Notes under the pieces: generated by a model
Databases searched by the model: none
Seen by the model: the letters and a program-made list of their open reading frames with translations, nothing else
What the model was told of the DNA's origin: nothing
Position numbers and translations under genes: made by a program
In this document: in pieces, positions 18,196-26,778 of the stretch
Position numbering within the stretch: the first letter of the stretch is position 1
How the letters are laid out: every line of letters begins with the position of its first letter
From: Bacteroidia bacterium
Lineage (GTDB): Bacteria; Bacteroidota; Bacteroidia; Bacteroidales; F082
Assembly (NCBI GenBank): GCA_030537295.1
Contig: JAUNNU010000008.1
Coordinates: 1-38,789, forward strand
DNA length: 38,789 nucleotides
Reading direction: 5' to 3'

Positions 18196-18203
18196 CAAAG
18201 TTA
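18196..18203 (-). promoter_or_regulatory. Putative -7 element (TAACTTTG) of the DUF6922/AbiEii pair
   Basis: A minus-strand TAnnTTTG match, 18 bases before ATG 18177. The pair therefore seems to carry its own promoter instead of depending on the nitroreductase upstream. Confidence 0.55.
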
Positions 18204-18260
18204 CAAATAATTTTTTGTGTATAGGTCATTTTACAGTTTTTTGCATATAACGAAACAAGA

Positions 18261-18286
18261 GACAGCTCACTAATCACTGAGCTGTC
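18261..18286 (-). terminator. Perfect 9-bp inverted repeat after the nitroreductase, probable terminator
   Basis: GACAGCTCA at 18261-18269 pairs exactly with 18278-18286 around an 8-base loop. On the minus strand it follows the nitroreductase stop by about 26 bases. The sequence after it (TCTTGTTTCG) is only moderately T-rich, so termination may be partial. Confidence 0.6.
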
Positions 18287-18312
18287 AATCTCCTAACATG
18301 CTTTGTCCGTCG

Positions 18313-18933
18313 CTATTTGATCCAGTAAACGTAGTTGTCTTTTCTCGGTCTTGCCATCGGATAGTCGCCCTTCACGTAGCCGAGGATGCAGTTGCCGATT
18401 CCGACGTATTTGGTGTCATCGATGCCGAGGCCGCGGAGGATGGCTTTGCCTTCTTCTGTCTCGAACACCTCTTTGGCGCGGTGTATCCAGCATGAGCCAA
18501 GCCCTTTGGCGTGCGCTGCGTTCAAGAGGTTGCCCATCACGAGCGAGCCGTCTTCTTTCCATGTGAGCGCGGCTGTGGTGTCGGCCAAGACCACCAGAAC
18601 GACAGGCGCACCATAGAACGGATCCATGTCGTTGTCTTTGCCGAACACGCCGGCGTTGAGTTTGCTAAGTCTGTCGCGCACCTCGCGGTTTGTCACCGCG
18701 ATGATGACGGGAGCTTGCCTGTTCATTCCTGTCGGGGCGTATGTGCCGGCCTTGCAGATTTCTTCAATCACCTCCATCGGAGGCACTTCGTCGGTGTAGC
18801 TGCGCACACTGCGGCGCGTCAGCAGGTCTTCCATAGTTGAGTTCATTGCTTTTTCGTTTGTTTTTTCGCTTTTGTTGCAGCAACCGCAAAGTAACAGCGT
18901 CGCTGCGATGATTGTAAAGATGATATTTTTCAT
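18313..18933 (-). CDS. Nitroreductase-family lipoprotein
   Basis: A 206-residue FMN-dependent nitroreductase-like protein. The first 19 residues form a lipoprotein signal with a lipobox ending at Cys18 (LCGC). This predicts a membrane-anchored enzyme, unlike most cytoplasmic members. The family core starts at about residue 32 (MEDLLTRRSVRSY). It continues with EEICKAGTYAPTGMNRQ, the FMN/dimer region DGSLVMGNLLNAAHAKGLGSCW, and the C-terminal ILGYVKGDYP and ARPRKDNY. Its own TATTTTTG -7 element is at 18954-18961 and a hairpin follows the stop. A decayed second copy lies 1 kb away beyond the toxin pair. The substrate cannot be told from sequence. Confidence 0.9.
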   Translation of the reverse strand: MKNIIFTIIAATLLLCGCCNKSEKTNEKAMNSTMEDLLTRRSVRSYTDEVPPMEVIEEICKAGTYAPTGMNRQAPVIIAVTNREVRDRLSKLNAGVFGKDNDMDPFYGAPVVLVVLADTTAALTWKEDGSLVMGNLLNAAHAKGLGSCWIHRAKEVFETEEGKAILRGLGIDDTKYVGIGNCILGYVKGDYPMARPRKDNYVYWIK

Positions 18934-18953
18934 TTTTCGATGATTTTTGACTG

Positions 18954-18961
18954 CAAAAATA
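18954..18961 (-). promoter_or_regulatory. Putative -7 element (TATTTTTG) of the nitroreductase
   Basis: A minus-strand TAnnTTTG match, 20 bases upstream of ATG 18933. Confidence 0.55.
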
Positions 18962-19095
18962 TGAAAAAATCATATAATCTCGCCAACAAAAAACGTGAAA
19001 ATAAGATAAATATTTCAAAGTCAAATCAAAATATAAAAACTGCAATTGAGCAATAATTTTCACAGCGTACCTGTTGCTTTTTGTTGAATTTATAT

Positions 19096-19103
19096 TATCT
19101 TTG
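19096..19103 (+). promoter_or_regulatory. Putative -7 element (TATCTTTG) of the Fic gene
   Basis: A match to TAnnTTTG, 24 bases before ATG 19128. Its position excludes the upstream in-frame TTG at 19074 as a start. A T-rich GTTGCTTTTTGTTG stretch upstream may hold the -33 contact. Confidence 0.6.
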
Positions 19104-19127
19104 CAGCGTTTTTTTAAACCTTTTAAT

Positions 19128-20300
19128 ATGAAAAACTCACATCAATACCCTGACTGGACCACGCTCGAGTCGTTTGGATTCGACATTCAGGAGCGACAGG
19201 CCGACTACAACATTCCGCCCTACAAAATCACCGATGAGATCATGAATCAGGTGGTCGAAATCGTGGAGCTTGTCTCCGAAATGGAAATCCTCAACCCCGA
19301 CGGGATGCATCCGCTTCTACGTAAGGAAAACAGAATCAAGACTATACAGGCTTCGTTAGCGATTGAAAACAACACACTCACCATTGAACAAGTGACCGAC
19401 ATTCTCGACGGGAAACACGTCGCCGGTTCCGAAAAGGAAATCAGAGAGGTGAAAAACGCTTTCAAGGCCTACGACCTGCTTCCTGATTTGGACCCTTTTC
19501 TTGAGAAAGACCTGAAAAAAGCACACGGCGTTTTGATGGGCGACCTCGTGGAAACCAGCGGCAAATACCGAAACAAGAGCGTCGGCGTCACTGACGGCGT
19601 GAACATCATTCACATGGCACCGCCAAGCAATATCGTGCCCGCCAACATGTCGAACCTGTTCGCTTGGGTCAGAAACAGCAACGTGCATCCACTGATCAAA
19701 AGCTGCGTGTTTCATTACGAGTTCGAGTTCATCCATCCGTTCCTCGACGGCAACGGACGCATGGGACGACTCTGGCAGACGGCACTTCTCGCCAAATGGA
19801 AGCCGATTTTCGCATGGATTCCAATAGAAAATATCATCAGGGAAAACCAACAAAATTATTATAAGGTGCTGCTCATAGCCGACAACCGCGGCGAAAGCAC
19901 GATATTCATCAAATTTATGCTTGATTGTATTCTCAAGACATTGAAAACCATGCTTTTAAATGGCAAACTTGTCATCAATGAGAATAAGAAAAAACAAAAT
20001 AGGTTTGAAAATGCATTGAAAAATGCATTGAAAACAAAAGATTATGAAGATGATATTTACGGAATTGACCACCTTTTTGAGATTGACAAGAAACTAAACA
20101 AGGCATTTAAGAAATCTATGGGAATATTGTCAATTATCAAAGAAAGTCCAGGCGCAAGTGCAAATGATTTCTCATTAAAACTTCAAATATCGTTGAGATA
20201 CACAATGGAACTGCTGAAAGCAATGAAAGACGGTAATATTATTCGTCGAGTCGGGCCAGACAAAGGCGGCCATTGGGAGATAAATAACATTGATAATTAA
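19128..20300 (+). CDS. Class II Fic-family protein with C-terminal winged helix
   Basis: Fic proteins usually transfer AMP from ATP to a hydroxyl side chain of a target protein. In this 390-residue product the catalytic loop HPFLDGNGRMGR (His203) matches HxFx(D/E)GNGRxxR completely, so the enzyme should be competent. An N-terminal inhibitory motif (S/T)xxxE(G/N) is present as SLAIEN (Ser76-Glu80-Asn81). This places it in the self-inhibited class II. The C-terminal 70 residues (SIIKESPGASANDF to GGHWEI) look like a winged-helix DNA-binding domain. The start at ATG 19128 follows a -7 element. A HAD phosphatase gene begins 11 bases after the stop and is probably co-transcribed. The target protein is unknown. 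Confidence 0.93.
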   Translation: MKNSHQYPDWTTLESFGFDIQERQADYNIPPYKITDEIMNQVVEIVELVSEMEILNPDGMHPLLRKENRIKTIQASLAIENNTLTIEQVTDILDGKHVAGSEKEIREVKNAFKAYDLLPDLDPFLEKDLKKAHGVLMGDLVETSGKYRNKSVGVTDGVNIIHMAPPSNIVPANMSNLFAWVRNSNVHPLIKSCVFHYEFEFIHPFLDGNGRMGRLWQTALLAKWKPIFAWIPIENIIRENQQNYYKVLLIADNRGESTIFIKFMLDCILKTLKTMLLNGKLVINENKKKQNRFENALKNALKTKDYEDDIYGIDHLFEIDKKLNKAFKKSMGILSIIKESPGASANDFSLKLQISLRYTMELLKAMKDGNIIRRVGPDKGGHWEINNIDN

Positions 20301-20311
20301 ATACTTAAAGA

Positions 20312-20911
20312 ATGATAAAAAACATTATTTTCGACTTCGGAGGCGTTCTCGTCGATTGGAATCCACATTATCTTTATGATAATTATTTCAAAGACAAAGA
20401 AAAGTCAGACTGGTTCATCAAGAACATCTGCAACAGCGAGTGGAACGCCGAGATGGATTGCGGCAAGCCGTTTTCCGTTGCGGTAGCTGAAAGAATTGCG
20501 CAATTCCCTGATTATGAAGAGGCTATCAGACTTTACCAAACTGACTGGATGAAAATGATGGGAGAGGAGATTCCAGAAATGTATGACCTGATTAAATCAT
20601 TGAAAAACAATGGTTTTCCTGTTATTTACGGGCTGACAAACTGGTCGGTGGAGACATTTGCTCCTGTACGTGAAAAATACCATATCTTTGAATTGGTAAA
20701 CTATATCGTTATGTCAGGCGAAGAAAAAGTTCTGAAGCCTAACCCATTGCTTTACAAAGCCTTGCTTGACAGATACAATCTCGTTCCGGAAGAATGTCTT
20801 TTTATCGACGACAATCAGGCCAACGTCAATGGTGCTATAAATGTTGGCATGAAATCAATCAGATTTGAAAATGTTAAAAAGTTAAAGGAAGACTTAAAAC
20901 AATTATTATAA
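20312..20911 (+). CDS. HAD-superfamily hydrolase (YihX-like phosphatase)
   Basis: A 199-residue cytoplasmic phosphatase-like protein. Motif I is DFGGVLVDW, where the second acidic position of the usual DxD is Gly. This variation is frequent in YihX-type and haloacid-dehalogenase-like members. Motif II is the Thr of GLTNWS, motif III the Lys of EKVLKPNP, and motif IV FIDDNQANVNGA. A helical cap occupies about residues 16-85. It lies 11 bases after the Fic gene. Its last six bases overlap the convergent transporter gene, with no terminator between. The substrate is not predictable; sugar or nucleoside phosphates are typical. Confidence 0.88.
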   Translation: MIKNIIFDFGGVLVDWNPHYLYDNYFKDKEKSDWFIKNICNSEWNAEMDCGKPFSVAVAERIAQFPDYEEAIRLYQTDWMKMMGEEIPEMYDLIKSLKNNGFPVIYGLTNWSVETFAPVREKYHIFELVNYIVMSGEEKVLKPNPLLYKALLDRYNLVPEECLFIDDNQANVNGAINVGMKSIRFENVKKLKEDLKQLL

Positions 20912-21595
20912 ATCTTTGATTTTAAATATATTGTAAGAAATATTTTTATCAAAAACATCAGTTCCTTCGACCTTTTTTAGATAATTTACAAAACGCTTTG
21001 TGAATGGCAGCATCAGCGCTTCGTAAAGCGTTTTTGCTATTACTTGTATTGCCATTATTTTCAACAATTCGCGCAGTGGCATCAGCCCGGCGAAGGCAAT
21101 CGGAAAGAAAATTATCGAGTCGGCGAACTCACCTGCAAGCGATGATAAAACCGCGCGCATCGAGAAATGTCTGCCATTGTTTGCTACTTTCATCTTGCTC
21201 ATTACTAATGCATTAAGGAAAGAGCCAATTAGAAACGCACACAAACTTGCAACCAAAATCCTTGGCGCAAGATCAAAGACAAATCTGAAAGAATCTTCGC
21301 CTTCCCAAAATGAAGCTGATGGAATGGCGACTGCAATTTTACAAAATATTACAAAAATGAAATTCATCAGAAAGCCGGTCCAGATAATCAGTCGGGCCTT
21401 TTTGAAGCCATAAACTTCAGAGATGCAGTCGTTGAGAATATAAGAGATTGGGAAGACCAAGAAACCGCCAGTAAAAGTAATGTCCCAAATCTGCATTACT
21501 TTGGTTTCCAATAAGTTGGCAGTCACAAGACTGATGCAAAAGAGTGTACCTATCAGAAAAAACGGCACACTCACGCTTTTGTTTTTTGCTTTCAT
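20906..21595 (-). CDS. Queuosine precursor transporter (YhhQ/VUT family)
   Basis: A 229-residue inner-membrane protein with about six hydrophobic segments. These include PFFLIGTLFCISLVTANLL, GGFLVFPISYILNDCISEVYG and LAGEFADSIIFFPIAFAG. The signature DCISEVYGFKKAR and the GEFADSIIFF helix are characteristic of the YhhQ family, which imports preQ0/preQ1 for queuosine modification of tRNA. ATG 21595 is chosen; an in-frame TTG at 21664 would add 23 polar residues with no family support. The leader contains two adjacent hairpins. It is downstream of miaA on the same strand with an 86-base gap. Specificity for preQ0 or preQ1 is inferred from the family. Confidence 0.88.
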   Translation of the reverse strand: MKAKNKSVSVPFFLIGTLFCISLVTANLLETKVMQIWDITFTGGFLVFPISYILNDCISEVYGFKKARLIIWTGFLMNFIFVIFCKIAVAIPSASFWEGEDSFRFVFDLAPRILVASLCAFLIGSFLNALVMSKMKVANNGRHFSMRAVLSSLAGEFADSIIFFPIAFAGLMPLRELLKIMAIQVIAKTLYEALMLPFTKRFVNYLKKVEGTDVFDKNISYNIFKIKDL

Positions 21596-21610
21596 TGTTC
21601 TTGTTTTTAA

Positions 21611-21643
21611 CGTGGTGTTCAAGCACACGGACGCACCCGCGTC
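21611..21643 (-). promoter_or_regulatory. Tandem hairpins in the leader of the queuosine-precursor transporter
   Basis: GACGC at 21630-21634 pairs with 21639-21643 around a four-base loop. Next to it, 21611-21614 pairs with 21626-21629, with two further pairs inside around a six-base loop. Both lie between miaA and the transporter ATG. I cannot match them to a known preQ1 riboswitch consensus. Confidence 0.35.
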
Positions 21644-21681
21644 GATGTTTGTTTCAAGGCGCAAAAATACTCAATTTTTCT

Positions 21682-22587
21682 TTACGCCAACTGCTCTTTT
21701 ATAAATTCAAGCATCTTATCGTACTCGTCAATGCTAAACCAATGATATTCAGTGTTTTTCCTCAACCATGTCATCTGTCGTTTCGCATACTGGCGAGTGT
21801 TTATCTTGACTTGTTCAACCGCTTGTTCAAGTATGGCTTTGCCGTCGAGATATTCAAATAATTCCTTGTAACCAACTGTGTTTAAGCTATTTAGATGTCG
21901 TCTGCCGTAAACCGACTTCACCTCATCAAGAAGTCCGGACTCCATCATGTTGTCAACACGTTTGTTGATTCTCTTTATAAGTTCATCGCGGTCCCAAAGA
22001 AGTGCGGTTTTGATAACGTTAAAATCGCGGTCAACGTGTTTGTTTTTGCGGAAAGTGGAGTAGGGCTTGCCTGTTTGCAAAAAGACTTCAATAGCCCGCT
22101 GCAACCTGCGGGGATTCTGACGGTCAACGATTTTGAAATATTCAGGGTCCGCTTTTTCGACTTCAGTCTGTAAAGCTGCAAGTCCGCCTTTCTCATAAAT
22201 CTCATTGACTTTGTTCCTTGTTTCAACTGAAATATCAGGAATCAGGTCAAGTCCGTTGCAAACAGCATCAATGAAAAGCCCGGAGCCACCGGTCATCACA
22301 ACGACATCGTTCCGTTTAAACAATTCATTTAACAAACGCAATGCATCTTGTTCATAATCAGCCACATCATACGATTGTTCAATACTAAAATTATGAACGA
22401 AATAATGTTTTACTTCGCTTAATTCTTCTTCAGTCGGTGCGGCGGTTCCTATCGAAAGTTCTTTGTAAAACTGGCGGCTGTCAGCTGAAATGATGACGGT
22501 ATCAAAGGCTTTCGCGACCTTGATTGCGGTGGCGGTCTTGCCCGAAGCCGTCGGTCCGGCGATGACTATGAGGTGTTTCTTTTTCAA
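21682..22587 (-). CDS. miaA: tRNA dimethylallyltransferase MiaA
   Basis: MiaA adds a dimethylallyl group to N6 of A37 in tRNAs reading UNN codons. The 301-residue product has the P-loop GPTASGKT (residues 11-18) and the substrate motif SADSRQFYKELSIGTAAPT. It also has VVMTGGSGLFIDAVCNGLD, the NPRRLQRAIEVF segment and the C-terminal INTRQYAKRQMTWLR. The start is a TTG at 22587. No in-frame ATG exists between it and the preceding in-frame stop, and the P-loop lies the normal distance from it. Its coding region starts seven bases after the CCA-enzyme stop, so both belong to one operon with clpC. Confidence 0.96.
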   Translation of the reverse strand: MKKKHLIVIAGPTASGKTATAIKVAKAFDTVIISADSRQFYKELSIGTAAPTEEELSEVKHYFVHNFSIEQSYDVADYEQDALRLLNELFKRNDVVVMTGGSGLFIDAVCNGLDLIPDISVETRNKVNEIYEKGGLAALQTEVEKADPEYFKIVDRQNPRRLQRAIEVFLQTGKPYSTFRKNKHVDRDFNVIKTALLWDRDELIKRINKRVDNMMESGLLDEVKSVYGRRHLNSLNTVGYKELFEYLDGKAILEQAVEQVKINTRQYAKRQMTWLRKNTEYHWFSIDEYDKMLEFIKEQLA

Positions 22588-22594
22588 AACAGGG

Positions 22595-24064
22595 TTATTT
22601 TACAGGAACCGGTCCGTTGTTTTTCACTTTGACTTCCGTTTCAGAAATCTCTTTCACGACATGAAGTCCGAGTTCGACACCTTTTTTCTTCATAAAGTCG
22701 TATGCTTCAACGAAATTATTACCGATAATCCCGTCAAGAACAGCTTCGCGGATGGCGGTTTTTATAACGCCTACTTCGCGTCCTTCGGGAATGCCGAATG
22801 TCTCCATGATAGCCTCACCGTTGACGGGCGGCTGCCAATTGCGCAGATGGTCTTTCGCCTCAATCTCTTTCAGTTTCTGCCTGACAATCTGGAAGTTCTG
22901 ATGAAAACGTGCTTTTTTCTCTTCGTTCTTCGATGTAATATCAGCATCGCAAAGAATCATCAAAGCGTCAATATCGTCACCAGCGTCGAACAGCAGACGT
23001 CTTACTGCCGAATCAGTTACGATGTCTTGTGCGAGCACGATGGGGCGGAGGTGGAGATAAACGAGATTCTGCACAAACTTCATCTTTTCGTTCAACGGCA
23101 GGCGGAAATTGGCGAAAATCTTCGGGACCATCTTTGAGCCTTTCACTTCGTGACCGTGGAAAGTCCAGCCGATTTCCTTCTCGAAACGTTTTGTCTGCGG
23201 TTTGGCGATGTCGTGAAGAACGGCAGCCCATCTCAACCAGAGGTCTCCGCCACTATTTGCAACGTTGTCAAGCACTTCCAATGTATGATAGAAATTGTCC
23301 TTATGGCCTTTGCCTTCCTGAAGTTCCACACCTTTCAGTGTTGCCATCTGCGGGAAAATCACAGGGAGAAGCCCTGATTTGTCAAGGAGTCTGAATCCGA
23401 TGCTTGGAACGCTCGACATGAGCATCTTGTTGATTTCCTCGGTGACACGTTCCATTGATATAATCTTGATTCTCTGAACGTTACGTCTGATTGACTCAAA
23501 TGATTCGTCTTCGATTCTGAAATGAAGCTGTGTCGCAAAACGTATCGCACGCATCATTCTCAACGGGTCATCGGAGTAAGTTATATCCGGGTCGAGTGGT
23601 GTTCTGATGATTTTGTTTTTGAGGTCTTCGACTCCGTTGAAAGGATCGATGAGTTCGCCGAAATCGTCTTCATTTAAGCTGATTGCCAATGCGTTGATGG
23701 TGAAGTCACGACGGTTTTGGTCGTCTTCAAGAGTGCCGTTTTCGCATACCGGTTTGCGGCTGTCGGGGCTGTACGACTCTTTCCGTGCGCCAACGAACTC
23801 AATCTCGTGGCCGCCGACGTTTATCATCGCAGTTCCGAAATGTCCGTAAAACTTCACGTCTTTCTTTCCGTGAATCTTTCCGGCTACATTTTTCGCCAAC
23901 GCAATACCGCTTCCGACTGTAACTATATCAATATCATGCGATTCGCGTTGTAAAAGTATATCACGGACATAGCCGCCGATGACATACGTACGGTATCCCA
24001 TCTCGCGGCTGCTTTCCGTTATTAGTCTGAAAAACTTGTTGTTTATCTTGTCTGATAAATTCAT
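22595..24064 (-). CDS. CCA-adding tRNA nucleotidyltransferase with HD domain
   Basis: A 489-residue class II nucleotidyltransferase that builds or repairs the 3' CCA end of tRNAs. The head domain has VIGGYVRD (about residues 28-35), the catalytic DID at about 44-46, RRDFTINALA, and DPLRMMRAIRFA of the nucleotide-selecting neck. An HD phosphohydrolase domain follows (WAAVLHDIAKP, about 280-290; later VYLHLRP and CDADITSKNEEK). The C-terminal tail contains GREVGVIKTAIREAVLDG. ATG 24064 starts five bases after the clpC stop. The family also contains poly(A) polymerases, but the full arrangement favours CCA addition. Confidence 0.94.
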   Translation of the reverse strand: MNLSDKINNKFFRLITESSREMGYRTYVIGGYVRDILLQRESHDIDIVTVGSGIALAKNVAGKIHGKKDVKFYGHFGTAMINVGGHEIEFVGARKESYSPDSRKPVCENGTLEDDQNRRDFTINALAISLNEDDFGELIDPFNGVEDLKNKIIRTPLDPDITYSDDPLRMMRAIRFATQLHFRIEDESFESIRRNVQRIKIISMERVTEEINKMLMSSVPSIGFRLLDKSGLLPVIFPQMATLKGVELQEGKGHKDNFYHTLEVLDNVANSGGDLWLRWAAVLHDIAKPQTKRFEKEIGWTFHGHEVKGSKMVPKIFANFRLPLNEKMKFVQNLVYLHLRPIVLAQDIVTDSAVRRLLFDAGDDIDALMILCDADITSKNEEKKARFHQNFQIVRQKLKEIEAKDHLRNWQPPVNGEAIMETFGIPEGREVGVIKTAIREAVLDGIIGNNFVEAYDFMKKKGVELGLHVVKEISETEVKVKNNGPVPVK

Positions 24065-24069
24065 TCGTG

Positions 24070-26613
24070 TTATATTGCGGTTTCAGGCAATGTCTCGTGT
24101 TCGACCACAACAGTCATGTCGTCTTTTTCCTTGTCGTAGTCGATGATGATTCTGTCGCCTTTCTCTAATTTTGTCTTGATGATTTCTTCCGCCAAAACGT
24201 CTTCGACATTCTGTTGGATTGCACGTTTGAGCGGTCTGGCTCCATATTGTTCGTCCCAGCCTTTCTCTGCTATGTAATCGCGTGCTTTATCAGTGAGAAC
24301 CAATGTGTTACCCATGTCTTTGATGCGCTCATACACATTTTTAAGTTCGATGTCGATAATCTTGTTGATGCTTTCTTTGCTCAAAGAATCGAAGACCACG
24401 AGGTCATCGATGCGGTTCAGGAACTCAGGTGCGAACTGGCGGCGCAAGGCGTTCTCGATGATGCTGTGGTCGTGGACGCTTTTTGCATCTTTCACGGCCT
24501 GCGTGCCGAAACCGACACCCTGTCCGAAATCCTTAAGTTGACGCGATCCGATATTTGATGTCATGATGATGATTGTGTTCTTGAAATCGACTTTACGGCC
24601 AAGAGAATCAGTGAGTTGACCGTCGTCAAGAACCTGAAGCATCAGATGGAATACGTCTGGATGCGCCTTCTCGATTTCGTCAAGGAGAACGATGGAGTAG
24701 GGCTTGCGACGCACTTTCTCGGTCAGCTGTCCGCCTTCTTCATATCCGACGTATCCTGGAGGCGCACCGACGAGACGCGAGACGGCGAATTTCTCCATGT
24801 ATTCACTCATGTCTATTCTTATCAAAGCGTCTTCAGAATCAAAGAGATACTTGGCGAGAACCTTTGCGAGATACGTCTTTCCTACGCCGGTGGGACCGAG
24901 GAACATAAACGTCCCGATAGGTCTGTTCGGGTCTTTGAGTCCGGCTCGGTTGCGACGGATGGCACGAGCGACTTTCTTAATCGCTTCGTCCTGTCCGATG
25001 ACCGTTCCTTTCAGTTCGTTTTCCATGTTCATGAGACGGTCGCCTTCGTTGCGTGCGATGCGCTGTACCGGCACGCCGGTCATCATGGCCACGACTTCAG
25101 CAACGTTCTGTTCTGTAACGACTTCCTTATGATTCTTCAACTCGTTTTCCCACTTCGTCTTGGCTTGTTCAAGAGCGTCCAAAAGTTTCTTCTCCTGATC
25201 GCGCAGCATTCCAGCCTCTTCAAACTTCTGCTCTTTGATGGCAACTTTCTTGTTCTGACGTACGTCTTCGATCTGTTTTTCAAAATCGTTGATTTCGACT
25301 GGAACTTTGATGTTGCTGATATGCACCCTGGCTCCTGCCTCATCCATGGCATCAATAGCTTTGTCAGGAAGGCAACGCTCTGACATATAACGGTTTGTAA
25401 GCTTCACGCAAGCTTCGATTGCATCATCATCATATCTCACGAGATGATGGTCTTCATATCTGCTTTTTATGTTATGAAGAATCTGAATAGTCTCTTCAGG
25501 GGTCGTCGGCTCCACCAAAATCTTCTGGAAACGACGTTCAAGCGCACCGTCTTTTTCGATGTATTGGCGATATTCGTCCAATGTCGTTGAGCCGATGCAT
25601 TGCAACTCGCCGCGCGCCAATGCTGGTTTGAACATGTTTGACGCGTCGAGTGAGCCGTTGGCATTGCCGGCACCGACGATAGTGTGAATCTCATCGATGA
25701 ACAGAATGATGTCAGGATTTTTCTCCAACTCATTGAGTATGGATTTAATACGTTCCTCAAACTGTCCTCTGTATTTCGTTCCGGCAACGACAGAAGCGAG
25801 GTCAAGCATCACGAGACGTTTGTTGAACAATGTTCGCGGAACCTTGTGTTCGGTGATTCTTATTGCGAGACCTTCGGCTATCGCTGATTTTCCAACACCC
25901 GGCTCGCCGATAAGAATCGGATTGTTTTTCTTACGTCTGCACAGAATCTGCGCAATGCGTTCAAGTTCCTTGTCACGTCCGACAACGGGGTCGAGACGTC
26001 CTTCCACGGCGGCACGCGTCAGGTCACGGCTGAAACTGTCGAGAGCAGGCGTGTTCGATTTCTGATTGCCTTTTCGCTGCGGCGTTTCCGTAGTCTTGAT
26101 GTCATCATCGTCCTCATCTTCATCCATGAAAATATTCCGAGGTGTCTCAATCGGATTTTCCTTTTTTGCCGGCACGTCAGGTGTCATTTTCTTGACTTCA
26201 TTTTTATATTTGTCAAATGAAATACCTTCATATTCAAGACGTTGAGAAATAATGTTATTGTCATCATGAAGGATGGCGAGCATAAGATGTTCTGAAGTCA
26301 CTTGGTCGCTGTTAAATTCTTTTGCTACTAAATATGTGAATTTCAAAGCTCTTTCCGCCTGTTTGGTCAGAGGCATGTTGTCATTGTTGGCCGACACAAC
26401 AGGTGTTGACTTTATCGATGCCTCTAATTTCTTCCTGAATATTTCAACATCGAGATTCATGTTTTTCAGAATCTGCACTGCGTTGCTATCTTCATCATCG
26501 ATAATGCCAAGGAAAATGTGTTCCAACCCGATGTACGGATTGCCCATCTTCACAGCCTCCTCATGACTATGAAACATTATTTCGCGCACTCTTGGTGAAA
26601 ATTTCTGATCCAT
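24070..26613 (-). CDS. clpC: ClpC-type AAA+ unfoldase (Clp protease ATP-binding subunit)
   Basis: An 847-residue Hsp100 protein that unfolds substrates for ClpP. It begins [13 protein letters not shown] with a double Clp N-repeat (about 1-150). A charged linker rich in acidic residues follows. The first AAA module has GEPGVGKS (about 238), and the middle region carries a UVR-like coiled coil ([18 protein letters not shown], about 450-470). The second AAA module has GPTGVGKT (about 574), and the C-terminal D2-small domain includes [21 protein letters not shown] tripeptide in GVGFGT (about 700) is the expected ClpP-docking loop. An upstream in-frame start 54 bases earlier is rejected because a -7 element lies between. 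It heads the clpC-cca-miaA run and is divergent from gyrA. Confidence 0.95.
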   Translation of the reverse strand: MDQKFSPRVREIMFHSHEEAVKMGNPYIGLEHIFLGIIDDEDSNAVQILKNMNLDVEIFRKKLEASIKSTPVVSANNDNMPLTKQAERALKFTYLVAKEFNSDQVTSEHLMLAILHDDNNIISQRLEYEGISFDKYKNEVKKMTPDVPAKKENPIETPRNIFMDEDEDDDDIKTTETPQRKGNQKSNTPALDSFSRDLTRAAVEGRLDPVVGRDKELERIAQILCRRKKNNPILIGEPGVGKSAIAEGLAIRITEHKVPRTLFNKRLVMLDLASVVAGTKYRGQFEERIKSILNELEKNPDIILFIDEIHTIVGAGNANGSLDASNMFKPALARGELQCIGSTTLDEYRQYIEKDGALERRFQKILVEPTTPEETIQILHNIKSRYEDHHLVRYDDDAIEACVKLTNRYMSERCLPDKAIDAMDEAGARVHISNIKVPVEINDFEKQIEDVRQNKKVAIKEQKFEEAGMLRDQEKKLLDALEQAKTKWENELKNHKEVVTEQNVAEVVAMMTGVPVQRIARNEGDRLMNMENELKGTVIGQDEAIKKVARAIRRNRAGLKDPNRPIGTFMFLGPTGVGKTYLAKVLAKYLFDSEDALIRIDMSEYMEKFAVSRLVGAPPGYVGYEEGGQLTEKVRRKPYSIVLLDEIEKAHPDVFHLMLQVLDDGQLTDSLGRKVDFKNTIIIMTSNIGSRQLKDFGQGVGFGTQAVKDAKSVHDHSIIENALRRQFAPEFLNRIDDLVVFDSLSKESINKIIDIELKNVYERIKDMGNTLVLTDKARDYIAEKGWDEQYGARPLKRAIQQNVEDVLAEEIIKTKLEKGDRIIIDYDKEKDDMTVVVEHETLPETAI

Positions 26614-26633
26614 ATAACAATTTTTTCGAGCGG

Positions 26634-26641
26634 CAAAGATA
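26634..26641 (-). promoter_or_regulatory. Putative -7 element (TATCTTTG) of clpC
   Basis: A minus-strand TAnnTTTG match, 20 bases upstream of ATG 26613. It places transcription start downstream of the alternative initiation codon at 26667. Confidence 0.6.
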
Positions 26642-26729
26642 CAAACAAATTTTGGTTTGGAAGTCAAAAACGTATAATTTCGTTCAAATAAAAATTTATT
26701 TTTTATTCGTGGTCTATCGAAAAAATGTG

Positions 26730-26737
26730 TATTTTTG
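26730..26737 (+). promoter_or_regulatory. Putative -7 element (TATTTTTG) of gyrA
   Basis: A TAnnTTTG match in the AT-rich spacer between clpC and gyrA, 41 bases upstream of ATG 26779. Confidence 0.55.
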
Positions 26738-26778
26738 TACTTTATTTTGAAATTTAATAATTAAAAGAGAAAAGATAA

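Noticed and set aside
19074-19127. Upstream TTG start for the Fic protein
   Set aside because: The TATCTTTG -7 element lies between this codon and ATG 19128, so the extension would not be transcribed.
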